A stretch of DNA of 64,000 nt from Lepeophtheirus salmonis (taxonomy: Eukaryota; Arthropoda; Copepoda; Siphonostomatoida; Caligidae), in contig NC_052140.2 in the NCBI RefSeq assembly GCF_016086655.4, positions 16,740,001-16,804,000 of the forward strand. Reading direction: 5' to 3'. Below the pieces are notes generated by a model. It was not told the DNA's origin. It ran no database searches and saw only the letters and a list, made by a program, of their open reading frames with translations. The position numbers and the translations under genes are program-made. This document shows, in pieces, positions 22,320-33,489 of the stretch (the first letter of the stretch is position 1; every line of letters begins with the position of its first letter).

Positions 22320-24980
22320 GTTGCAAAGAAGATAGCGTACGCAGTGACATTTTTGTTATTGCTACGACGTTTTTAGACATAGAGACATAAAACATGTTTA
22401 TATTTGTTTCAGCTGTCGTTTGATTACGTAATCAAATTTTGATCAAATCAAAAATAATTTGTGATAAAATCGTAATCAAATTCTTCCTTCAAGTTTTGGA
22501 AATCCACTCGGTAGGTATATCAAACAACTTGTTTGAACCTGGTTTAAGGGGTAATCTGGGCAAAGCAGTCAGTCTGACTACTTAATATATATACTCGTAC
22601 TATAATTACTTTTTATAAGATATAATATTTTTTGATGAATTGATTAAGGTGTTCAGTTGCATATATTCCAAAACACCATTAGCACTTCTTGTTAAATGCG
22701 GGTAGGAAAATAACGATGAAAAATGATTTATATGCCATCTACCTACTTGATTTTTGGATGCCAGAAATATATTATTATAAATGTTCATATACATTTATAT
22801 CTACGTTCGTCGCATTGCAGCTAATGATAAAAATTCTTCATGGTTATTTATACATAGAAATGAGTATAAATCTGAACAAGGTCGTGTGGATAGGTGTACC
22901 CCATGGATTTTGACATTTTCTTACTATTGACTTTCATTTGCATTGACCACGATAATAAATATGGATAATTATCAAATATTTCCCATAAATATCAAGTACA
23001 TTAATGAATAAGGTGATATCAGGACTCCTTCTCATAAAAATCGTCCATTGACAAAAAAATAGTCAATATAGACATGGTATTTCTGCGCTCACATAAAAAT
23101 AAACAGTGTATTTAGTTGTCAGCTGTCGATGGTTCTGCCTATTTTCGGCCATTCAATGTTTTGAATGTTGTTACATGTAGAATTGTCTTTTTTTAATCTA
23201 CAAACAATTAGAAACTATCATTCAACATTCGTTCCATATAATACCTATGGTCATTTTACCTTAAAGCCATTTTGCCTTAATGATATTTTGCCGTAAAATA
23301 TAAATAAATGAGGTTTTTACGTCGTTATTATATATTTTTGTTTGAAATGGATGTTCCATTTGAATAATTTAACCAAAATATTGAAAATGTATTTTTATAC
23401 AACACATTAAATTGTTGTTGGATGAGATTATGCTCTTTCCTCAAATTATGCCTGTTAGTTAATCCATGAGTCTTTTCTAACATGAATACTCCATCATGTC
23501 TAATAATAGTCAATAACGAAGTTTTGTCATCCGTTCGAATTGTTCTCCTGTTTATTTATTATTACTATTATTTTAATTAAATTAACTATTTTGTATATAT
23601 GTATTGAAATTTGGGGGCAAAATTCTATAATTATTTATTGATATTTAAAGTGAAATATCTTTGAGGCAAAAGGGCTTTAAGGAGGATTGCACTTATTTGA
23701 GTAATTGTATTCGGTTAAGTTTTTATGGCTCTTCTCCTCATTCAATCATATATTCTTCGCTGTGTAAAGTTATTTTCTTATTATTAGAAGGCTGCAATAG
23801 TTGAATTTCAACGAAATAAACCGATAAATTATAACGTACAGGAAAACTTTTACCCGTAATTAAGACAAATGATGTTTCTTGTCCAAAGAAGGGAAGTCTT
23901 GTCCTTCCAGGATTCATATCCAGGAAATAATATTGTCCAACGAGATGTATTGCCCAAAAAACTAAGAAACGATGCTCATACTTATGAATTTTTTATTCAT
24001 ATTGATCGAAGATCATAGTGTCAGACGACTGTAATAGCACTTTTTTTTTTGTAAAAGAATTGTTATATGTGTGGCTATAATAGAAAAACAAACGATTGAT
24101 GATATTTTTTAAAATTTTTACATGGATATATTATATACAAGCTCAGTCAATTTGATTGTGGGATATTGGAACTTTAAATCGAATTTTGATATCATCAATG
24201 TAATCAATTTCAGTTGTTGAGCTGGTTTTTAACCAGCGTATCTCTTCTAATTATTATTCTCGCAACGTGAATACTTATACACTCTTCTTTAAAAATAGTT
24301 TTAACGTCAGGACGTCTCAGTATGGTTTTTTTGATTAGTGTTACCAAATAATCAATTTCTAAAAACCGCGGCTCCTAAGGAATTTATTCCCTTTTTGAAT
24401 TAATATCAATTAGAGTACTCACAACAATGGATACGTTTATCATAGTGTTGCAATATTGAGAAAAAGTATACCAGCTTGCTTTTATGTTGTGGCTTCACAT
24501 ATGATGTTACATTTTTTCCTACTGATAATATTTTTAAGAGGAAGATCAGTATATGTTATGCGTAGGTAAATATATTATAGGAGTTCTAGTAATAAACAAT
24601 CATTCCTTTGTGTTAACTTCTTGTGATACATAATTACTTATGGCTTCATAAAACCTTGTTCCAATCAAGAGTATCCTTATTCCCTACAATTTGAATAAAT
24701 ATTTAAATAGAAGATGTCCACAGAGATTATTATATAATGTAATATACTTTCGTGTGTATCCGGTATTCCCCGGTGTAATTAGGCGTCGGCTAAAATTCAA
24801 ATTTGCTTTAATAATATAGATGCTAACTCCCAAAGAAATCTTCATTGTCACTCTCTGTTTTTATGATCACGCTTACAGGAACTACAGTGTGGAGCAGCGA
24901 ATCGTGCAGTAATTGATTCCCACGTACAATTTTGCCCAGATTTTTGGAAATAAAAGAGGCAGAGAATTGAAACTTTTACT
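22320..24980. other. Intergenic sequence, no gene seen
   Basis: A local cluster of GATTACGTAATCAAATTTTGAT words lies at 22422-22480. The short open frames 22606-22913 and 23328-23513 have no recognisable content. Nothing else supported. Confidence 0.45.
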
Positions 24981-24981
24981 G

Positions 24982-24987
24982 GTTTAT
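24982..24987 (-). promoter_or_regulatory. Polyadenylation signal AATAAA
   Basis: AATAAA on the minus strand about 10 bases after the stop codon at 24998. This is close but workable for a short 3' untranslated region. Confidence 0.4.
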
Positions 24988-24997
24988 TGGGATGCCA

Positions 24998-25432
24998 TTA
25001 GATATACCATTTCTCAAAATGGTCTCCCTTGGCCGTCGGCATGGCATCGATCCCTACTCCAGGGGGTTCAAGTCCGTGCTTGACAGCAGTCAAAAGTCCT
25101 TTGACCAGAATTCCTTCAGGGGCGTCCGCAGGGGGAGGCATTAGTTTATAATTTGATTTATGCTTCTGTAGGACCAGTAAACCCTTGTTCCACTGTTGAA
25201 CTTGATGAAAATCTCTAGAAGTGTCTGAAAAAATGAATTCAAATAAATATATTAATAACATATAAATAATTTTAGTACCTGATAGATACTAGAGAAATAT
25301 CGTCACTTTCTTTAATCAAACGACAGAGAACTGGACTGGTGGCCAACCATAGAGAAACCAGCTGCCATTCAGTACGGATCATAACATTTATATCCATCAA
25401 TACTATAGCAAACTTCAATTGCTCCAAACAAG
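24998..25432 (-). CDS. Last two exons of an unrecognised protein gene
   Basis: The minus-strand exon 25279-25432 is open for about 50 codons, reading CLEQLKFAIVLMDINVMIRT, EWQLVSLWLATSPVLCRLIK, ESDDISLVSI. It ends at CAG|GTACTA (donor 25278). A 64-base intron ends in CTTCTAG at 25215. The last exon, 25214-24998, keeps phase: AG plus A makes Arg. It reads DFHQVQQWNKGLLVLQKHKS, NYKLMPPPADAPEGILVKGL, LTAVKHGLEPPGVGIDAMPT, AKGDHFEKWYI, then a stop. AATAAA follows on the minus strand at about 24987-24982. Phase agreement, a protein-like composition and the polyadenylation signal support a real gene. The 5' boundary at 25432 has a weak pyrimidine tract and upstream exons were not found. I cannot name the family. 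Confidence 0.55.
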
Positions 25433-26149
25433 CTTGTATTTGTCATTAGATGTATATGCTTGATCATGACAAATAATTTTTTGAAATAATATCCATTGAC
25501 ACTTTATCATTGCCTTCTTCTTTAATAAGATAATAATTTAGGATGATTCAAGAGGTTTTGAATGAACTCAATTGTTTAGACTTTATTGGTTTTTAAGGTA
25601 TCATTAAATTGTGAAAGTTGAAATTTCTTTTATTTATGATATGCACTAAATTTTATTTCCTGCTCTTTAACCAAGCTCAATTTTAAATTAGGTCCCTGGA
25701 GTTCATGATACAAAATGAATGAATATTTTTGTATCATTTTCATGAAAAATGAATCCAAATTATTCAAATTTTTTCAAGGAAGTCGTCGTATTTTTTTAGT
25801 TTATTGGAGTTTTCAAATTCCACAATCTGCTCATTCAACAAATCTGATTCCCTAGAAAGATTTGATTTTGTCGAAAAAAAGTTTGTAGGTCTTGGTTTTG
25901 GAATGTTCGGTATTTTATGGGAAATTTTGGAAAGATTAAAGCAATATCCTCTTGTTTTAAAATATTTATTTTCAAATCACTCCAACTTAGAGCACAGCAG
26001 ATCTGATCTCTAATGAGTGAAATCATGTGATCTAAAATGAAAAGAGAAAATCCTTGAATATCTAGTTCGTGCCTAATTTTTTCGTGCAACAGCCTTGATC
26101 CAGGCATTTCGTGTTTGCTGATTCTTGGGGAAACTATGTAATGAAGGTT
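25433..26149. other. Unresolved sequence with overlapping open frames
   Basis: Two overlapping frames, 25804-26013 (+) and 25835-26107 (-, 90 codons), have fairly balanced composition. I see no motif, start context or splice pattern that favours either. Upstream exons of the gene ending at 24998 could lie here but none was recognised. Confidence 0.35.
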
Positions 26150-26572
26150 TTAATTCATTGCTTCCAAGTGGAGAAATCCTTTAGTAGGAGGTAGTCTACT
26201 TTTACAACCAACATCTGAACAATGCCTTACCGTTGTATCTCGAAAGAACCATCTATTTTTGAGGTGTAAGGTGGTGCATTCTCGTGATGGAAAATGACTT
26301 TTTTTGTGGGCCAATTGGGTTTTTTTTCTTTCAGATCGGGTTTCAAATGGTCCAATAATGATTATTCCCTGTGAATCCAAAAGAAAGTCACCATAATCTT
26401 TCTGAACTATTCCTTGATTCAACGAATACCAAACAGAAAGAAATAGACCCATTTGTCTGAAAGTTGGTGTGTCTTCTTCCAAGAGACGCAAATAACTAAA
26501 CATATCCTTGTTACACACCAGTAGTCCCATCTCTTTGACTTTGCACGGACTTTTCAAACGACCCTCGTATAT
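26150..26572 (-). pseudogene. 5'-truncated or deleted mariner with one terminal repeat
   Basis: In reverse complement the terminal repeat begins at about 26572 (TATACGAGGGTCGTTTGAAA, then GTCCGTGCAAAGTC). It is followed by the same leader as the composite at 20777 (CAAAGAGATGGGACTACT, then TTTCTTTCTGTTTGGTATTC). The transposase is joined directly at its middle: DYGDFLLDSQGIIIIGPFET with a frameshift to LKPDLKEKKP, and then the HHENAPPYTS form of the second catalytic block. N-terminal DNA-binding domain and C-terminus are missing. The 158-codon open frame here (26150-26626) reads through the terminal repeat and is not a gene. Mauritiana-type mariner, same family as 20777-21546. Confidence 0.75.
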
Positions 26573-27469
26573 TACACGAGGAGTTTTGGGTTTCTTCAAG
26601 ATATAATTTATTATTTTTATAAACACATCAGGGATAATTATATTTCAGTCCACCCTCAGAGTGCTAAACAATACAACTATCTACAAAAACTAAAATGTAG
26701 AAACCGAAAGGTAAATATAATTAAATAGATTAATCTACACAGATGATCAAAAGCATTATCAGTAGCTTTACATGTCCTATGTTCATATTTTATTTCGGCC
26801 ATTTTTTTTTTCATTTTGAGCACTTATGAATAATATTGTTTATTAACTGTGAGATCGTGCAATTCGTTACAAAACTGTTCAATACCTACGTCTAGTCTGT
26901 TTCCTCAGAAATATAGAAGAATCGTATTATATATTTTGATTGATTAGGAAATACCTTAAAAACAGCCCACAAAATTCAAACCATTTAGTGAGGTTTAGTT
27001 ATAAATATCAAGCCAATCCAATAAGGATATGAAATCATTTCAGATTTTTTAATATTCAAAATCTGTACAAACCGATTCAATGATTGATTGAGTAGTCACA
27101 AAACTAAATTTAATATGTTAAAATAAAACTTATATGTAAAATAAATGTTCAACTTAGATTTGGGGCTATTTTTTTATACTCATTACAAGTAATTAATTTA
27201 TAATGAATATATTATCATTAGGTTTAAAAATACCAAATTCAATATACTATAAATAATTACTGTTTCTATTACCATCAAATTATAATTTGTCTATATACGT
27301 AAAATTAGTGAATATAATATAATCATTTGCTCACTGCATTAATTGCATATTATTTCATTTACTTTATTTGTAGCTGTCCAGTGTGCTTCAATTAATAAAG
27401 TATTAATAAATGGACAAAGCCTTTTAAAAAATATATCTTCTGAATGAACGAAATTATTTTACAATGGTA
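26573..27469. other. AT-rich sequence, no gene seen
   Basis: No open frame above background, no repeat ends recognised. Confidence 0.45.
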
Positions 27470-28245
27470 TACTGGGTGAGGACTTAAAAAGGAGAAAACT
27501 TTAAAAGCCGCTTTAACTTAAACACATTTTTATTTTGTGCCATTTTTATGCCAAACTTATGAAGCTAAAGTTGCTAATTCAACATTTTTTTACACTTTTA
27601 TCCCATGTCCCATTTCATTTTAAATAATGGCTTTAATTTGGGGACGACCAAAAGAATAGCAGGCCTTGATGAATCCCATTGACAAGTTGTTTCACTCCTC
27701 CTTGATCACAGCCTTCAAGGCATAGACATTCGGGTGAGAAGTTTTGTTCGTCTTGCCTCCAAAGCACACGAAGCATCAAGGTCGAGGGGATTCACGTCGG
27801 GTGAGGACAAAGACCAGAAGTATGCCAGACAGAAGGCAGCCATGTTCTCCCTGCAGAAATGCTGCACCTTCTTGGACGTGTATTCCGTAGCACCATCTTG
27901 CGTAAATACATAGTTGTACCTGGGGAACGTGATCTTCAACCATGGCAAGACATGGTACCTGAGGACCTTGTAATGGACGTCCGCGTTGACTTTTTCGTTA
28001 GCCTTGAAGAAGTAGAGACACTTTTTGTTGCCATCGGACACCACGACGCTGAAGACCATGACTTGAGATGAATGTTTGTTCCTGAATGTTCCCTTGCCCT
28101 GAGCTCTTGATTCAGCCAAGAAGCGATCATTTCCTCTGTTCATAACAGCGTCCACTCTGAAGATCTTCTTGTCGCCCTCTGCCGTTTTGCTTCTTCCTCG
28201 AACATTTTTGATCGTACAAAAACAAAACAAACATCAAATTTCAAA
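27470..28245 (-). pseudogene. Internally deleted Tc1/mariner element (FEEEAKRQ lineage)
   Basis: The minus-strand transposase starts MFEEEAKRQ in one frame near 28222, within the leader TTTTGTACGATCAAAAATG. It is joined at once to the catalytic domain: GDKKIFRVDAVMNRGNDRFL, HSSQVMVFSVVVSDGNK, YNYVFTQDGATEYTSKKVQ (second catalytic Asp in FTQD), then LSSPDVNPLDLDASCALEAR. A frameshifted C-terminus ends in NEMGHGIKV. The DNA-binding domain is almost entirely deleted. A terminal repeat TACTGGGTGAGGACTTAAAA lies at 27470, and resembles the ends of the sister copy at 60715-61514. The 171-codon open frame is 27715-28230. Domain loss means it cannot transpose itself. Confidence 0.85.
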
Positions 28246-28445
28246 GATTTGGATATATACTACAGAATACTACAATAGGGTTGCAAAAATATATAAAACA
28301 CAAACAAACATCCAGTAAAATCTTCAAGACCTATGCTGAATTGTATTTAATATGCCGATATAGTCTTTTAAAAAGTTTATCAGGCCATCGTCAAACTTGT
28401 ATCTGAATGTTTTCATAGCGTAGATTCAGAATTAAATTTCCACGA

Positions 28446-28700
28446 TTACTGCGTGATGATGTCAATGGCAGCCAGAGTGAAAAAATCCTTTCGGCTTTCT
28501 GAGTCTCCAAAGCGTTCCTTTACCAGCTCTCCAAGAGTAGAGTAAACAAGTTTTAAAACTGGGCCCTCCCACAGAAGGTGTGAAGCTGGCTCTCTATTTG
28601 AATGGCAGAAATAACAATCAAGGTTATCTGATAAGTATCCCGATACATTTAGTGTTAGTTTATAGTTTATCCAGATGTTAGGTAATCTATACATTAACAA
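28446..28700 (-). pseudogene. LINE C-terminal zinc-knuckle fragment
   Basis: The minus strand reads LPNIWINYKLTLNVSGYLSD, NLDCYFCHSNREPASHLLWE, GPVLKLVYSTLGELVKERFG. The CxxC...HLxWExP pattern is the cysteine-rich tail found after the reverse transcriptase and RNase H in several non-LTR retrotransposon clades, where HLFWECP is usual. The second-last Cys is changed to Gly here (EGP for ECP). The open frame continues upstream to 28802 without recognisable content. Neighbouring sequence has no reverse transcriptase motif. Confidence 0.55.
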
Positions 28701-30165
28701 ATAATAATTACAATTATAATAGACCAGCATAAAGTTAAGATATATCCATTCGAAATGAAAGTCTATGCATTTGTAAAGGCAATCAACTAGGAATACATTC
28801 ACTCCTGAGCACGGAGAGGAAGTTACTTTTTATGTAATTATGACTGATGTATTTTCTTGTCAAGCCCTCATTAATAAAAAGTTAAACATAAAAAAAGTAA
28901 ATCATTTTGTTATATGTTTATGTAATTCCTTTATAAATAATATTAATATTATGTCGTTTATAAAGATGGTAGATCGGAATATGAATCTACTAAAATTTTG
29001 GTATCGGTACATTTCAAGTGTTTATTCTGTATTTTTAATGGGTTGAAGGTCATATTGAATTTATTCTTATTCCGGGGGAGTTCAATCTCCTATGAAATGT
29101 TGTTTATAATTTTATTTCTTACACTCAAAATATTAAATGAGGCATGTAGAGAAAACACTTATTAGATACATTGCTCCATCAATCAAAAAAAGCATATACC
29201 CATTGATTTTTTTTGCTAAATATTGAGGCAGGAATACAACATCCCTGACCAAAAAATTTAAAAATTAATTTTATAATTCATAGGTAAAATAATAACTATG
29301 TCTTTTAAGAAAGGTCATTACAAAAATATTTCATTTTTTTGAGCAAATAGAGTCTTCCATATAAAGTTCTACAATTTTTTTTTTTTTTGCATAATCTTAT
29401 TTATAATGATATTTTTCGAAGTGGTACATTATGTATTTTATAAAGTTTGAGACACACTCCAGTAAATACACTTTAATGATGTTTTAGAATAAAAATGTTC
29501 TAAAATTTACGAATTTAGAAGTTGTACAGATATAAAATTTATAAATTATTTGACTAGGTCCATGGATAAGGTGTATGTCAGTGGTGTATCGATGTTTTAT
29601 TCATTGGGAGACAATCCATGCAAACTCAAAAAATTAAGATATTATTACGCACAGAATAATTTTAAACAAAAAGATCAACCTTTCTTCTTCAGCCGGGATA
29701 CTAAAAAAAATGACTACTTCTACGAAACGAGACTCTCAAAACGTAATAACATCTCCCTCTCAAAACCCAATAAATACATTTTCAAACATATTTATACTAT
29801 AATTTCTTATCGGATGAGAACAGGGATAGCTCAAATTAAGAGCATATTATTATTTCAACAGGAATACCTTCAAATAAGAGCATCATATTTCTTCAAGGGC
29901 TGATCTTATCCGGTGGTACACATTCTATTATTTTCAAGCCCAAATAAAATTGATACAAAATAATGGATGAGGACAACATTACATCTTATCTCTGAAATGT
30001 ATCAGCTTCAGTGAGACATGCCTTCATAATAAATAATCCAGTGGCCTGCACAGGAGTAGTATGTTCTCCCTTTTTTGTAGAGAGGAAGAAGTAGCTCAAC
30101 ACAGATACTTTTATCAAAGTTCAGGATAAGAACGTGATACTTTGAGCCAGAGAAAATTTTGGGGA
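28701..30165. other. Intergenic sequence, no supported gene
   Basis: A 117-codon plus-strand frame at 29550-29903 is the longest here. It is rich in Tyr, Lys, Asn and Ser and matches nothing I know. A short frame at 28840-29046 is low complexity. Confidence 0.4.
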
Positions 30166-30176
30166 CAACTTTGTTT

Positions 30177-30462
30177 TCACTCAAGACAGAGCTCCGTGTC
30201 ATTGTGCTCCTAATACCTTCCTGACAGACAACTTTCATGAATTTGGGACCTCAAAATGTGGCTGCCCTCCTCTCTAGGCGTGAATCATTTGGACTACACT
30301 ATGTAGGCGCGTCTGGAGGAGAGGGTATGTTCCACTTCTCTCGAGAGTGTCCAATCTCTAGAGGCTTCCATCTAGAAGGAGTGGACCAAGCTCAAGTCTG
30401 ACTACATAGCCAAGACATGCTAGGGATTTAGGCCTCGTATTGAGGCAATTTTTGTTTTGTTA
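30177..30462 (+). pseudogene. Tc1/mariner transposase C-terminal third
   Basis: Starts FTQDRAPCHCAPNTFLTDNF (second catalytic Asp in FTQD), then HEFGTSKCG and a frameshifted counterpart of the PPSSPDxNxLDYTMWARLEE block. It continues with EASIRREWTKLKSDYIAK-like and FRPRIEAIF-like pieces. At least three frameshifts. The upstream two thirds of the element and both ends are not recognised. Overlapping minus frame 30008-30238 is its shadow. Confidence 0.65.
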
Positions 30463-31366
30463 ATTTTTTTATTTGAATAACATAACAGAATTAAAACCAT
30501 TTTGTAGGAACTTGATAAATATTTTATTTTTCGAATGGTAATTTTTTTTTATCAATTCTTATTACCTTTACTTTTCACTTTTATAGTTATTTCACATCAA
30601 TATATCACTCTGACTCGTAACTTCACTGATGTAAATGACATTAAAACTTCATTAAAAAAAACAACTTTTTAAGGCCAAACTTATTGCGGTTTAAGATTTT
30701 AGTAATCATTTTTGTGTTTACGGTCTAATTAACAGCAATAAATTTGGTTTTTATTATTCATAGGTTATTCTAAGGTGTTCTCAGATTGAACCAAAATTTG
30801 AATAATATATATCATGATAAATATTTAGGTAAAATATGTTCTAAAGACAAGCAAAAAAATAGATATAATTTTTTTTAGGAGATAATATGTTATGGACCCG
30901 TTTTAGCAGTATTTAGTATGTATAATTTAGAATATATAATCGAAATGTGTAACTGATAAATTACAATTAATAGATGATTTATGTATTTACAAATATACTC
31001 ATAGCTTTCAAAATGTGTAATAATCATTTATATCAAAAATTAATTGCATGATTTTTCATACCAAAAATAAATTGCATAATTACTTCTCCAGTAATATTAA
31101 AATAATAAAAAGTTTTTAAAGCACAATGTAATAAATTGATGTTTAATTAATTTTAACATAACTAATTTAAAAAAATAATGTTTTATTTAATGAATAAATG
31201 GAGCTTTTTAAATATAATAATTATGAAAGGAGGAACATGGCTTATGAACATGGAGCAACTTTAATATGACTTTGTTTATTATTTTCTTTAATAGGTGACA
31301 TTAGTAGTTGAATTGTATAATAAATACGTAAGTCCTTTGATAATTTTTTTTCAAAGACTAACTTCA
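30463..31366. other. AT-rich sequence, no gene seen
   Basis: No open frame above background. It ends at the 8-bp target duplication of the element beginning at 31375. Confidence 0.45.
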
Positions 31367-31374
31367 GTGTTTAG

Positions 31375-31838
31375 TAGTGTTGAGACTCGTCCAGCACCGA
31401 TTTTTTTTTTCGGTTCGGTCTTGAGTGACTTTTTCTAGAACGATTTGGACCGATTTTTTTGGTCACACATTGCAGACCGTTTTTGATTTGGTCTCACTTT
31501 ATGGATGGATTTTTTTTTAGCCTCAATTTTATCAACAATAAGTTCTAGAAAAATAATGTATACATATAAGAGACGGCGGTATCAAAATTAATCCAAGCTA
31601 TCTCTTTTTAAACTTCGTATAACGTCATAGTACTTGAAAAAAATATGATGTTAATTTATAAAAGATTTATCTGTGAAATCGGTCTAGACCGGATTTTTCC
31701 TTTGGAACGATCTAGACAAAAATTTTATATGAGACCTGTCCAGACCGAGCATTTTTGTAGGGCTAAACTAATTCGGTCCAACACAAAATATAAAGGTCTC
31801 AGACCGATTTATGATTTTCAGACCAAACCCCAACATTA
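31375..31838. mobile_element. 464-bp non-autonomous element with 8-bp target duplication
   Basis: GTGTTTAG at 31367-31374 is repeated exactly at 31839-31846, directly flanking the element. The ends are TAGTGTTGAGACTCGTCC (left) and, in reverse complement, TAATGTTGGGGTTTGGTCTG (right), an imperfect terminal repeat of about 10-18 bases. The interior is full of GGTC/GACC words such as GGTCTAGACCGG. It has no transposase frame; the 64-codon frame at 31645-31839 is a by-product. An 8-bp duplication with YAGTGTTG-type ends is typical of the hAT superfamily, so a hAT-like MITE is the inference. Confidence 0.75.
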
Positions 31839-31846
31839 GTGTTTAG

Positions 31847-33227
31847 CTACTCCAACATTAAAACGTTATTTGTTGTTAATAGTTGTTACTTTAGATACTT
31901 AGGGCTGAAATAAATAATAATAAGAAAAAAACAATCTAAAAATTGAGGTATTATTCCTATTCAACAATATTTAGTTTATTTGCTTAAATATTGGTGTTTA
32001 TTTCTTGCTCCAAATGGCTTGATTTTTGTAAAAAAATTAAATATTTTTAGTTCTTTTAAGACTTATTTACAAGAAGAAATATGATTCTATTGCGGTTTTT
32101 TTTTTCACAATCACAGTCACAATAAAACGGTAAAATATAACAAAATAGCTGCTAAAATTATTAGATAATTACTGTAATAAAATGTTAATAATATGAACTA
32201 TTAAAAAACTAAAACTAAATTTTGATACAACATGTTCTCTAAATAACTTTCTTCTCATAAAAGAAGAGAACGAAGAAGGGGAAATGAGAGGATCCAGTTT
32301 TTTTTTAATCCTACGTTTGGTAAACAAATCTAAGAAACTTGGGAAGATAGTTTCTTTTATTCTCTTACCCTCACTCTATCTTCTTCTCTCCCTTTGGCCA
32401 ACTAGGTCCACCCAAACATATTTAGAGCAGCCAGATCAAAACTCCTCATGGCATAAACATTATGATATTGTTCTTCAGATAATAAAAACTGCAATTTAAT
32501 AACAACCTACGACGCTACTCCTTCGAGATTGCTAGCGATCAAAACCATACAAGGCTTCCTTCCCAATTTGGACTCAACACCCTGGCGAAGCTTGTACTAT
32601 ATACTTTAGGGAGTAGCAGTCCCTGAAATTATGAAGTACTGTATTTTTTTTAAATACATTATTTGCAGATTGCACGCTTGTCCTTGTAGATACCTTCTGT
32701 GAAAAAGATCCTAGACGTGATACAATGTTTCATTTTATTGTTAACCAGTATCGTTCTGAAACTTTAGCGAGATCATTTTCGATCCAGCAGTTCACGAAGG
32801 GGGATAGTATTTATTATTATTTGTAAAAAAATAAATGTTCTTTTTAATTTCAAAATAATTGGTAGGTAAATTTCCATTACTTAAAAACAGATGGGATCAT
32901 GGAGCCAGGTAGATTAATGGACAAAGCACTTGGAAAAATTTATTATTTTACTCAATGTGTGTAGATTTGATACTCAATCTTTCCTAGAGAAGAAAATATA
33001 TATTATGCATATGGACTTCAAGAGTCAATTCCTAGTTCTGATGGGGTAATTGTAATACTAAAATGTTTACTTCGTGCAACTCAATCTGAGTTTTTAAAGA
33101 AACATACATAAGAAAGTGGATAGAAAATAGTGAATTCTTCTCTATATAAATGCAATTTGCAAGCAATGACGTCGTCCCAATTAAATAAAACCACTAGTTG
33201 TAATGATAATAATTGCAGAAGCACGAA
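31847..33227. other. Intergenic sequence, one GC-balanced patch of unclear origin
   Basis: About 32510-32610 is GC-balanced and open on both strands over roughly 30 codons, for example SDQNHTRLPSQFGLNTLAKL on the plus strand. I could not decide which strand, if any, is coding or which family it belongs to. The 71-codon frame at 32284-32499 is hydrophobic but unsupported. Confidence 0.35.
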
Positions 33228-33239
33228 TTAAATAAAAAT

Positions 33240-33427
33240 CAAGCACAACGGGTACAGGACGTTGTTTCTGTAGTCATGAAGCATTTTACTTTCAGCCGCT
33301 ATTAATCGTTTAAAAAAATGTTGATTCCAAACAACAGACTCTGATTCTCTAGCAATCGATGACAAAGTTCTAACACATTCAAGTGGATAGTCTCCCTTAG
33401 CAGTTTCGCCAGACCACATAACACAAT
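33240..33427 (-). pseudogene. Pyruvate kinase exon fragment
   Basis: The minus strand reads (D/H)CVMWSGETAKGDYPLE, CVRTLSSIARESESVVWNQHFF. This is the pyruvate kinase signature around VMLSGETAKGDYP, which lies at the end of the catalytic A domain and is one of the most conserved stretches of this glycolytic enzyme. Similarity ends near KRLIAAE (about 33295), where a weak donor-like GTAAAA follows. At the 5' side, in-frame codons before CVM hit a stop. If the exon begins with AT after TTTTAAC, a G from the previous exon restores the expected Asp codon, but the intron would then end in AC, not AG. The rest of the enzyme is not in view. It is either a decayed exon or a rare AC-ending splice site. 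Confidence 0.65.
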
Positions 33428-33489
33428 GTTAAAATTAAAGTGTAAATGTATACTACGATTATGAATTAAAAAAGCAAAAAAAACTAATA

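Noticed and set aside
26150..26626. 158-codon minus-strand open frame as a novel protein
   Set aside because: It reads through a mariner terminal repeat, leader and out-of-frame core; the real motif (HHENAPPYTS) is in another phase.
29550..29903. 117-codon plus-strand open frame
   Set aside because: Composition fits chance AT-rich DNA; no motif, no splice or start context.
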